Shown piece after piece: positions 1-8,947 of a DNA stretch of 64,000 nt (positions within the stretch are counted from its first letter, which is position 1; every line of letters starts with the position of its first letter). Below the pieces are notes generated by a model, which was given only the letters and a program-made list of their open reading frames with translations, did no database searches and was not told the DNA's origin. A program made the translations under genes and the position numbers. The DNA comes from JAUILH01 sp964230215. Lineage in GTDB: Bacteria; Bacteroidota; Bacteroidia; Flavobacteriales_D; JAUILH01. The stretch is from the NCBI GenBank assembly GCA_964230215.1, contig CAXRGQ010000007.1, positions 186,001 to 250,000 of the forward strand. The letters run 5' to 3'.

Positions 1-2496
1 AGTAGGCTTATCATAGATATCGATTGGCACACTAAGCATATCCGTACACCCGTTATCTGTAGTTACTGTTAATGAAATGGTGTATTGTCCAGCAACTGTA
101 TATGTCTGTGTTGGCGGGTTTTGTTGGTTGGAAGTAGCAATATCCAAGTCCCAATCCCACTGCACAATATTGTTAGTTGTGTTGGCATTTGATACAGTTG
201 ATGCGTCTCCAAAGTTCACAGGCACATTCAAACACACTGATTGAGGTGTGAAATCTGCTACTGGATTAGGATAAATATCAACAGGAATTACAATCGTGTC
301 TGCACATCCAGCTGCCGTTTCTACGATTAATTCAACATCATACACATCTTCAGTAGTAAACATCTGAGTTGGGTTCTGAACATTACTTGATCCTGGGCCA
401 TCAAAATCCCATTCCCAAGATGAAATTGTTCCATTCACAATAGTAGAAGCATCTGTAAAGTTCACATTATTCCCTTCACATACTGATGTGAAAGTAAAGT
501 CTGCCGTAGGTTGTGCATGAACAGTAACTGGTAAGTTTATCGTTCCTGAACATCCATTAACGGTCGTAACTGTTAAATCAACATTGAAGTTTCCGGCTGC
601 AGGAAATCCATAACTCGGGTTTTGCTGAGTGTTATCGATCACACCATCGCCGTCGAAATCCCAATCCCATGTATTTATAGTTCCGCCATTACCTACAGAC
701 ACATCCGTAAAGTCCATATCTGTTCCTAAACATGGTTGTGTGCTTGTAAAGTCTGCAGTTGGGTTTGGGAAAATTTGTACTGTTTGAGTAGTATCGTCAA
801 CACATCCATCTGCTGAAGTAACTGTTAGTGTCACATTATAAGCATTATTCGTTGGATATGTATGAGCCACGTTTTGCGTGTTGTAATCCTCTACTAGATC
901 ACCATCCATATCCCAGCTCCAATTCGCAATAGTAGATCCCCCAACAGTAGAGTTATCGTTGAAGTTTCCTACTTGCCCATCACATACATTTTGCATTTGG
1001 AAAGATGCCACTGGAATTTCAGGAATGGTCACTGGCAAGGTAATAGTAGAAACACATCCATTGTTGGTGGTTACTGTTAATTCAACATTGTGAACACCAG
1101 AAGTATTGAAAACATGATTAGGGTTCTGTGTCGTATAATCAATTACACCATCACCATCGATATCCCAATCCCAGTTAGTAATGTTCGCACCGCCACCAAC
1201 AACTGATTGATCAGTTAATGCTGTCGCTGCCCCAGGACAAGCTGCAACAAATGCAAAGTTTGGTGTAGCCGCAGCAGGAGGCGTAACTGGTAGTGTAACT
1301 GTGTGCGTACACCCTGTGGAATTGGTTACTGTTAGCGTTACGTTAAATGGTCCATTGCCTACGAATGTGTAGCTTGGATTCTGTTGAGTATCATCAATTA
1401 CACCGTCTCCATCAAAATCCCAATCCCAGTTGGTTATTGCGCTTCCGGATGAGGACAAATCTTGAAAAGGAGTTGGTCCATTACAAGTGGGTGTATAGGT
1501 AAAGTCTGCCACAGGTGCTGGATCGACTGTTACACAAACAACATTAGTATATAACTGCTGTATACCTGCCGGAGGTGGCGCACAACCTGTAATCTCCGCC
1601 CTGTAGCATGTACTCGCTATCGGGTTGGGATCTGTGTAGTTTGCATTGGTTGCTCCCGCAATATTTGTCCATGGCCCACCCGCGTTTGGTGCAGATTGCC
1701 ACTGAATTGTTCCCTGTTGTCCTACTACACTTAAATCTACTGGCGTCCCCGCACAGATTGTAGTTTGCGAAATTGCCGCTACACCATTTACTGGTGGTGG
1801 AACAACATTAATAGTAACAGAAGCTTGATCTTGGAATCCACTACACTGCTCATCAATTGTTACAGTATATGTGGTAGTAACGTTAGGACATACTGTTTGA
1901 TTTTGTCCCGCACCTAAACCATTATCCCATGTATATGATGCAGCCAAACCACAGCCTTGAACAACGCTTGAACTTAAATTAACACAATCTCCCGCACAAA
2001 TTGTAGTTTGAGTAGATGTAGCTCCTGCCACGATCGGCTGAGTAGCTCCTGGAACAGTAAAAGTCTGAGCTGGACACCATGGTCCAACCTGCCCGTGGTG
2101 ATTTTCACGCATCCTGTACTGGTAAGTCATACCTGGGCACAAGTTTGCAAATGGAATAGTAATACCTGGATAGTTCACAACTGCACAGTTATTTTTAGTC
2201 ATCTGCGCAGATTGAAAATACGGATAAGTAGCAAGTGGCCCGTGAAAACCTGGTGAGAACGGAGCGGCATCAAATGGCTCGTTCAAGCACCTTACCTCAC
2301 AGTCCAGCCAATACGGTGCACAACCACAAGTTGGGCTATCAGACGCAGCATTTACAAAAACACTAGTTGCGTTGATTGTTTGCTGATTATAGTTTACCAA
2401 AGCAATGGCATGACATGCATTTGCTTTTTGTGCATTAAAAATGAAAATGCTTATCAGGGCAAGGTAAAGGGCGTAAAGTTGTGTCGTAGTTTTCAT
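1..2496 (-). CDS. Tandem PKD-repeat surface protein, copy 2 (C-terminus beyond window)
   Basis: Open frame of 832 codons running off the left edge, so the C-terminus is missing. It starts with ATG at 2494-2496 and a signal peptide ending near an Ala-Cys-His junction. The N-terminal 250 residues closely match the neighbouring 2081-residue protein: a Cys-rich head with CHAIALVN, CGCAPYWLD and MRENHHGQVGPW motifs, then Ig-like segments. At least six PKD-like repeats follow, but their core is W-D-W-D-[FI]-D-G-D-G-V-I-D rather than WDFGDGNTS, so they carry an extra DxDGDG acidic loop. By analogy with its paralogue it should be a T9SS-exported, surface-anchored adhesin with a CHU_C-type sorting domain; that end is not visible. 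The paralogue lies 82 bp upstream and may be cotranscribed. The functional role is inference. Confidence 0.85.
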   Translation of the reverse strand, partial: MKTTTQLYALYLALISIFIFNAQKANACHAIALVNYNQQTINATSVFVNAASDSPTCGCAPYWLDCEVRCLNEPFDAAPFSPGFHGPLATYPYFQSAQMTKNNCAVVNYPGITIPFANLCPGMTYQYRMRENHHGQVGPWCPAQTFTVPGATQPIVAGATSTQTTICAGDCVNLSSSVVQGCGLAASYTWDNGLGAGQNQTVCPNVTTTYTVTIDEQCSGFQDQASVTINVVPPPVNGVAAISQTTICAGTPVDLSVVGQQGTIQWQSAPNAGGPWTNIAGATNANYTDPNPIASTCYRAEITGCAPPPAGIQQLYTNVVCVTVDPAPVADFTYTPTCNGPTPFQDLSSSGSAITNWDWDFDGDGVIDDTQQNPSYTFVGNGPFNVTLTVTNSTGCTHTVTLPVTPPAAATPNFAFVAACPGAATALTDQSVVGGGANITNWDWDIDGDGVIDYTTQNPNHVFNTSGVHNVELTVTTNNGCVSTITLPVTIPEIPVASFQMQNVCDGQVGNFNDNSTVGGSTIANWSWDMDGDLVEDYNTQNVAHTYPTNNAYNVTLTVTSADGCVDDTTQTVQIFPNPTADFTSTQPCLGTDMDFTDVSVGNGGTINTWDWDFDGDGVIDNTQQNPSYGFPAAGNFNVDLTVTTVNGCSGTINLPVTVHAQPTADFTFTSVCEGNNVNFTDASTIVNGTISSWEWDFDGPGSSNVQNPTQMFTTEDVYDVELIVETAAGCADTIVIPVDIYPNPVADFTPQSVCLNVPVNFGDASTVSNANTTNNIVQWDWDLDIATSNQQNPPTQTYTVAGQYTISLTVTTDNGCTDMLSVPIDIYDKPT

Positions 2497-2541
2497 AATA
2501 GTCTTGCTTTTCTATTAACAAGACGTGCAAACTACGACACA
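2480..2541 (-). promoter_or_regulatory. Nested hairpin spanning the start codon of PKD copy 2
   Basis: A perfect 13-bp inverted repeat (2480-2492 with 2529-2541; mRNA arms TGTGTCGTAGTTT and AAACTACGACACA) encloses a second perfect 6-bp stem (2501-2506 with 2519-2524, GTCTTG/CAAGAC) with a 12-nt loop. In the minus-strand mRNA the 5' arm lies in the leader. The 3' arm is formed by codons just after the ATG, and the start codon (2494-2496) sits between the stems. It could control translation or serve as a protein-binding or recombination site. The pairing is seen; the role is inferred. Confidence 0.6.
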
Positions 2542-2578
2542 GTTGCCTAAAAATCAAGACAAAATTTATAATTAATAC

Positions 2579-5500
2579 TTATTTAATAAGCGTTACATGG
2601 CCTATATACTCCTTCTGCTCACCAGACTCTCTAGACTTAAGTACAATCTTCCAGACATATACATCTGTTTTTGAATTAGATACAATCCCATTAACCGATC
2701 CATCCCAACCAATACTTGGTGTGAATGATTCATAAATAATTTGACCCCATCTATCGAATATATATAGTTCATATTGCCAGTTATCAAATCCGTACAATGA
2801 CGGTAAGAAAATATCATTCACACCATCATCGTCTGGTGTAAATGCATTTGGCACATAAATCTCAGGTACTGGAGAAATATACGGTGATCCGTATGCTGTA
2901 TCAACACATCCATATTGAGTTGAAGCGATTAGCATCACATCAAAGAATCCTGTATCTGAGTAGGCATGACTTGGATTTAAATCTGTAGATGTATTTCCAT
3001 CTCCAAAATCCCAGAAGTACGTTTCCGCAGTAATAGATTCATTCGTAAAGTTGATGTAAGGATTTTGCTCATCAGTGGTCAACGGATCAAAGCTAAATGC
3101 AGCTATAGGGTCTGGATGAACCGTAATATAATTTGCTATTGATAAGGTATCAAAACAACCATTATCATTAGAAACAATCAATTGTACATCATAAGATATA
3201 GCTGCTAATGTGCCAGAACCATCGAAAACAATATTCGCTGGGTTGGCATCATTGGATGTATTTCCATTTCCGAAATCCCAGTCCCAACTAGTTATGCTGT
3301 TTGCGTTAGATACCGAGTTGTCTGAGAAATTCACCTCAAGTGGATCACAACCTTCCGTCTGATCAGCAATAAAATCCGCAATAGGCTTTTCAAAGACTTC
3401 AACAGGCTGAACTAGTGTATCTTGACAACCTTCTGCAGATATACCAATTAAAGTGACATTATACGTTCCTGGCGCCCCATAAGTATGTGACGGGTTCTCC
3501 AATGGAGACACTCCTCCATCACCAAAGTTCCAGTTCCACTGTGTAATGCTTCCAGTAGGAATAGACGAGTTATTAGTAAAAATATTAGGTGGTGTATTTA
3601 TACAAACAGATGTACCTGTAAAATCAATCACTGGTTGAGGATGAACTGTTACAGTTATTGTAGTATCATCCACACAACCGTCATCAGATGTAGCAATTAA
3701 CTGAACATTATAAGTACCAGCCGCATTATACAAGTGACAGGTGTTATTACCTCCACCTAGTGGTGATCCATCTCCATAAATCCACACCGTTGAGTTTATT
3801 GTGGACGGTGCCGCGACCTGAGAGGTATTTGTAAAACACAACGAGTCATAAACGCATTCGTTATTAAACGTAAAACTTGCTTGAGGCATTGGGAAACTTG
3901 TTACCGGGTATACCACAGTATCTTCACATCCAAATTGCGACTCAACAATTAACTCAACGTTGTATGTGCCTGCATTTGAGTAGTTATGCGTTGGGTTTTG
4001 ATTATTAGAAGTGTTTCCATCTCCAAAGTTCCAAGACCATGCTGCTATTGTACTACCTGTAACCGTTGAGGCGTCTGTAAAGATAGAAGCACTGTTTACA
4101 CAGTCTTCTGTAAATGTAAAGTCTGCCACAGGTTTTTCATACACATCTGCGCTGATAGTAAGGTTATCTGTACACCCATTATCAGTTGTTACAGTAAGTG
4201 ATATATTATATGTACCAGGGTTAGTGTATGTATGAGGCGCTGGATTCTGAACATTTGATGTATTTCCATCTCCAAAATCCCAATCCCACTGAATTATATT
4301 ATTAGCCGTGTTTACATTAGATACAGTGGATAAATCACTGAACTGTGTAGCAACGTTTAAACAAACTGATTGTGGCGAGAAATCTGCAATAGGATTTGGA
4401 TATATCTCCACATTCTGCTCCAAAGTATCTGTACAACCCATATCTGAGAACACCACTAACTCCACAGAATAAACACCTTCCGCCGCATAGGTTTCATTTG
4501 GGTTCTGTACAACAGAGTTATTTCCGTTTCCGAAATCCCATTCCCATCCAGTAATGGCCCCTGTACCGATAACACTGATATCAGTGAATGTAGCTGCCTG
4601 TCCATCACAAACATTTGTCAATGTAAAGTCCGCCGTTGGTCTAGGATCAACTGTAATAGGAATTACCACTGAATCAGCACAACCGTTAACTGTCCATACA
4701 ACTAATTCCACGTCATAGTTGCCAGCTGCTGGCATTGTTGCGTTTGAATTTTGAGTAGTAGATTCAACAGATCCGTCATTATTGATATCCCAATACCACG
4801 TGTTGATTGTTCCTCCATTACCAACAGATGCATCCGTTAAGACACTCACTTGTCCTTCACAAGCCTGTGCATATGTGAAATCGGCTGTAGGATTTGGATA
4901 TACAGTAACAGCTGCAGTTGTATCATCAACACAACCTTGATCGCTTGTTACAGTAAGTGTAACGTTGTAGGTATTGTTGTTAGCATAGGTATGCGTAACG
5001 TTTTGTGTATTAAATGTAGTTCCGTCTCCCATGTCCCAGTTCCAACCAGTAATATTGGCATTGGTCACAGTTGAAGCATCTAGGAAGTTACCGGCAAAAC
5101 CGTCACAAACATTCGCCATTGTAAACTCTGCAAATGGTGTGTATGGTACATCCACCTGATATGATATAGAATCAATACAACCAGATGAGCCCGTTACGAT
5201 AAGCTGCACAGTGTATAATCCTGCTGCAGTATAAGTGTTACTAGGGTTTTGAGCTGTAGAGGTGTTTCCATCTCCAAAATCCCATTGCCAATCAGTAATC
5301 GTAGCACCTCCAATAATAACTGAAGCATCAGTAAACGTGGTGGCAAATCCAGGGCATCCAACTACATGTGTAAAATCTGGCTGAGGTGTAGGATCTACCG
5401 TTACTGGAAGTACAATTGAATCTGCACATCCATTCACTGTATTCACCATCAATTCTACATTATATGTTCCAGCCGTTGGGAATGTATGTGTTGGGTTAAG

Positions 5501-8500
5501 CGTATTATACTCAACCGATCCATCGTCGCCAATATCCCAGTTCCATGTATCTAAAGTTCCTCCGTTAGGATTAGTTAAATCATTTAAGGTCGTTGCGTAA
5601 CCTTGACAAACTGTTGTCGGTGAAAAATCAGCAATTGGATTCGGGAATATAGTTACTGACATTACCGTATCATCTACACATCCTTGAGCGCTTGTTACAG
5701 TTAAAGTTACATTATAAGTACTAGCTCCATAGGTATGTGTTACATTCTGAGTTGTGTAGGTAGTACCATCACCCATATCCCAGTTCCAAGCTGTAATTGT
5801 AGAACCATTAACCGTAGACACATCATTAAAGTTACCAACCACTCCATCACATACATTTTGCATATCAATTTCTGCCACAGGAGGGAATGGAACGTCAACA
5901 GGCAATGTAATTGTGTTAGAACAACCAGTAGATGAAATAATATCCAATTGAACATTATAAGTACCTGGATTAGTGTAGACATTTGTTGGGTTCTGTGCTG
6001 TTGAGGTATTTCCATCGCCAAAATCCCAAGTCCAAGATGTAACTGTTGCCGCTCCACCTGCTACGGATGCATCTGTGAATTGTGTTGCCGATCCAGGACA
6101 ATCAGCCACATAAGTAAAGTCTGGTGTTGGTGCTGGTTCCAATGTCACCGCTTGTGTAACGGTTCCTACACACCCATCAGTAGTAGTCACTGTCAAACTC
6201 GCATTAAATGGTCCTAAAGCACCGCCATAGTTGTGAGTCGGATTCTGTATATTATCTGTATTACCATCGCCAAAATCCCAGTCCCATGCATTTATAGTTC
6301 CTCCATTTCCGTTAGAGGCATCTGTAAATGGTAATGGGTCCGCTGCACAAAATGGATTAGGGAAAGTAAAGTCAGCTATTGGGTTAGGGTAAATAGTTAC
6401 AGGTAATGTAACGCTTCCTACACACCCAGCATCTGTAGTCGCAGTTAAGGTAACATTGTACGTTCCCGAGCCAGCGTAAGTATGATTAATTGGATCACCT
6501 GTACCAGTATTACCGTCTCCAAAATCCCATTGCCAATCAACAATGTTTCCACCTGGTACAACCGTATTATCTGCAAATGAGGCAGCCGCCCCATCACAAG
6601 CGTTTGTAGCAATAAAATCTACTGCCGGACCTGATGGTATTGTAACTGGAAGTGTAATAGTGTTGACACAGCCCGTAGAACTAGTTACCACAAGTGTTAC
6701 GTTATAATTTCCAGGTGCCGCATATGCGTTTGTTGGGTTCTGCGCAGTAGATGTGTTACCATCACCAAAATCCCAATCCCATCCTGTAATCGTTGCTGTT
6801 CCGCCTGCCACTGAGGCATCAGTAAACTGCGAAGGTGCACCTGGACATCCTGGTGCAAAAGTGAAATCAGGCGTTGGATCTGGTTCTAAGGTCACTGCTT
6901 GATTTATCGTGTTAGTACAACCGTTTCCTGTAGTAACTGTTAGAGAAACATTGTGTGGTCCAGCAGTGGAATAAGTATGCGCAGGGTTTTGGTTTGTTGA
7001 AGTATTTCCGTCGCCAAAGTCCCAAGCCCAATTAGTGATTGTACCACCATTACCATTGGACGCATCTGTGAAGTTTATTGGGTCACTCAGACACCAAGGA
7101 TTTGGGAACGTAAAACCTGCAATTGGACTGTTGTCCACATTAATAGGTATTGTAATCTGATCAGTACATCCACCTCCACTTGCAACTGTTAGGGTCACAT
7201 TATAGTTTCCACCTGTAGCATACGTATGAGAAGGGTTCTGTGCTGTTGACGTGTTTCCATCGCCAAAATCCCAGTTCCAAGTAGCTATTGCTCCTGTTCC
7301 AATCGTAGACAGATCTGTAAATGGAGTGGCTGTTCCTTCACAAACTGTAATGGCAGAAAAGTTCGCTGTTGGAACATCTGGCACCGTTACTGGCAATGTT
7401 ATTGTTCCAGTACATCCACCAGCTGTAGTAACCGTTAAGGTAACATTATAGTTCCCTGGATTAGCGTAATTGTTGCTCGGGTTTTGAGCTGTTGAAGTAT
7501 TTCCGTCGCCAAAATCCCAGTTCCAGCCTGTAATGGTGCCACCTCCACCAACAACCGATTGATCAGTAAAATTACTTGCTTGTCCTGGACAGGCTAAAAC
7601 AGATGTAAAGTTTGCCGTCGGGTCAGGTTCAACCGTTACTTGTTGAGTAATGTTATCACTACAACCTGTTCCATTTGAAACTTGCAGCGTGACGTTGTAG
7701 GTGCCAGGTGCGGCATAAGTATGCGTTGGATTTTGTGCTGTAGATGTATTACCATCGCCAAAATCCCAGTTATAATTTGTTATTGGTGGCCCACCATTAG
7801 CATTTGAAGTGTTGTTAAAATTCGTTGCTGTCCCTGAACACACAGTCGTCGCATTAAAGGCTGCTATTGGCGCAGGATCAACGGTTACGCAGACTACGTT
7901 ACTAAAAACTGAACCACCACACCCTATAATTTCCGCCCTGAAACAAGTTGATGTCGCTAAACCTCCGCTTACGTATGGAACGGCTGTGGCTCCTCCAATA
8001 TTGGTCCATGGACCTCCCGCATTAGGTGCCGATTGCCACTGCACATTACCTTGATGTCCCGCCATGTTAACTGTTACTGGCGTTCCAGCACACACATTGG
8101 TTGCTGAAATATTTGCTGTACCTGCCACTGGTGGAGGTAATACGTTTACTGTTACTGAAGCTTGATCTTGGAAACCACTGCATTGTTCATCAATGGTAAC
8201 TGTGTAAGTAGTCGTGACTGTCGGGCAAACTGTTTGATTCTGACCGGCACCTAATCCATTATCCCAGTTATAAGCTGCTGCCAAACCACAACCTTGTACA
8301 ACACTTGCGCTTAAATTAACACAATCACCAGCACAAATTGTTGTTTGTGTTGCCGTTGCTCCTGCTACAATTGGTTGAGTTGCTCCAGGAACAGTAAACG
8401 TTTGAGCTGGTGTCCATGGCCCTACTTGTCCGTGATGGTTTTCACGCATTCTATACTGATAAGTCATCCCGGGACATAAGTTTGCAAATGGAATATTAAT

Positions 8501-8824
8501 TCCAGGGTAATTCTGTACAACGCAATTAGGCTTATTCATTTGAGCCGACTGGAAATATGGATATGTTGCCAAAGGCCCGTGAAAACCAGGTGCAAAAGGA
8601 GCGGCGTCAAACGGCTCATTCAGACACCTAACTTCCAAGTCTAGCCAATATGGTGCACATCCACACGTTGGACTGTTAGAGGCAGCGTTTACTGTGATGC
8701 TATTTGCATTAATCGTTTGCTGATTAAAGTTAACCAAAGCAATGGCGTGACAAGCAGCAGCCCTATTGGCTCCTAAAATTGAAAATAATGCTGTAAAAAA
8801 CAATGGTAGTAAAGTAATTCTCAT
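2579..8824 (-). CDS. Giant PKD-repeat protein with gliding-motility-type (T9SS type B) C-terminus
   Basis: 2081 residues. An N-terminal signal peptide ends near residue 24 and is followed by a Cys-containing head (about 25-150) and Ig-like segments to about 320. I count 20 PKD-like repeats of 80-90 residues, most with the W-D-F-G-D-G-N-T-S-T-A-Q-N-P core; a few diverge (WDIGDDGSVE, WDINNDGSVE, WIYGDGSP). The last 95 residues (PNAFTPDDDGVND, YIFDRWGQ, GWDG, VYVWKI) form a classical CHU_C/gliding-motility C-terminal domain, the signal for T9SS export and surface attachment. Such PKD arrays are usually stalk-like adhesins or motility-related surface proteins. The repeats are nearly identical in places, so copy number may vary between strains. 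It precedes the truncated paralogue by 82 bp. Confidence 0.92.
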   Translation of the reverse strand: MRITLLPLFFTALFSILGANRAAACHAIALVNFNQQTINANSITVNAASNSPTCGCAPYWLDLEVRCLNEPFDAAPFAPGFHGPLATYPYFQSAQMNKPNCVVQNYPGINIPFANLCPGMTYQYRMRENHHGQVGPWTPAQTFTVPGATQPIVAGATATQTTICAGDCVNLSASVVQGCGLAAAYNWDNGLGAGQNQTVCPTVTTTYTVTIDEQCSGFQDQASVTVNVLPPPVAGTANISATNVCAGTPVTVNMAGHQGNVQWQSAPNAGGPWTNIGGATAVPYVSGGLATSTCFRAEIIGCGGSVFSNVVCVTVDPAPIAAFNATTVCSGTATNFNNTSNANGGPPITNYNWDFGDGNTSTAQNPTHTYAAPGTYNVTLQVSNGTGCSDNITQQVTVEPDPTANFTSVLACPGQASNFTDQSVVGGGGTITGWNWDFGDGNTSTAQNPSNNYANPGNYNVTLTVTTAGGCTGTITLPVTVPDVPTANFSAITVCEGTATPFTDLSTIGTGAIATWNWDFGDGNTSTAQNPSHTYATGGNYNVTLTVASGGGCTDQITIPINVDNSPIAGFTFPNPWCLSDPINFTDASNGNGGTITNWAWDFGDGNTSTNQNPAHTYSTAGPHNVSLTVTTGNGCTNTINQAVTLEPDPTPDFTFAPGCPGAPSQFTDASVAGGTATITGWDWDFGDGNTSTAQNPTNAYAAPGNYNVTLVVTSSTGCVNTITLPVTIPSGPAVDFIATNACDGAAASFADNTVVPGGNIVDWQWDFGDGNTGTGDPINHTYAGSGTYNVTLTATTDAGCVGSVTLPVTIYPNPIADFTFPNPFCAADPLPFTDASNGNGGTINAWDWDFGDGNTDNIQNPTHNYGGALGPFNASLTVTTTDGCVGTVTQAVTLEPAPTPDFTYVADCPGSATQFTDASVAGGAATVTSWTWDFGDGNTSTAQNPTNVYTNPGTYNVQLDIISSTGCSNTITLPVDVPFPPVAEIDMQNVCDGVVGNFNDVSTVNGSTITAWNWDMGDGTTYTTQNVTHTYGASTYNVTLTVTSAQGCVDDTVMSVTIFPNPIADFSPTTVCQGYATTLNDLTNPNGGTLDTWNWDIGDDGSVEYNTLNPTHTFPTAGTYNVELMVNTVNGCADSIVLPVTVDPTPQPDFTHVVGCPGFATTFTDASVIIGGATITDWQWDFGDGNTSTAQNPSNTYTAAGLYTVQLIVTGSSGCIDSISYQVDVPYTPFAEFTMANVCDGFAGNFLDASTVTNANITGWNWDMGDGTTFNTQNVTHTYANNNTYNVTLTVTSDQGCVDDTTAAVTVYPNPTADFTYAQACEGQVSVLTDASVGNGGTINTWYWDINNDGSVESTTQNSNATMPAAGNYDVELVVWTVNGCADSVVIPITVDPRPTADFTLTNVCDGQAATFTDISVIGTGAITGWEWDFGNGNNSVVQNPNETYAAEGVYSVELVVFSDMGCTDTLEQNVEIYPNPIADFSPQSVCLNVATQFSDLSTVSNVNTANNIIQWDWDFGDGNTSNVQNPAPHTYTNPGTYNISLTVTTDNGCTDNLTISADVYEKPVADFTFTEDCVNSASIFTDASTVTGSTIAAWSWNFGDGNTSNNQNPTHNYSNAGTYNVELIVESQFGCEDTVVYPVTSFPMPQASFTFNNECVYDSLCFTNTSQVAAPSTINSTVWIYGDGSPLGGGNNTCHLYNAAGTYNVQLIATSDDGCVDDTTITVTVHPQPVIDFTGTSVCINTPPNIFTNNSSIPTGSITQWNWNFGDGGVSPLENPSHTYGAPGTYNVTLIGISAEGCQDTLVQPVEVFEKPIADFIADQTEGCDPLEVNFSDNSVSNANSITSWDWDFGNGNTSNDANPANIVFDGSGTLAAISYDVQLIVSNDNGCFDTLSIANYITVHPDPIAAFSFDPLTTDEQNPYINFTNESITAETYFWDFGDGNTSTDLNPSHAYSDTGFFDVMLIASTQYGCVDTAYGSPYISPVPEIYVPNAFTPDDDGVNDIFLPSLYGFDNWQYELYIFDRWGQIIYESFTPSIGWDGSVNGIVSNSKTDVYVWKIVLKSRESGEQKEYIGHVTLIK

Positions 8825-8947
8825 AGTGCGCAGTGTATTTTATGTGTAGTAGACGGCAAAACATAATGAGGGTTGCCTTCTAATTATGCTAAAAATACAA
8901 GTTTTTTTCAACTAATTATGTCGCTCATATAAGATGCAATTGTTATG

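Noticed and set aside
5740..6057. Alternate-frame readings within the PKD arrays
   Set aside because: Shadows of the repeat-rich coding strand; the real frame carries the conserved PKD cores.
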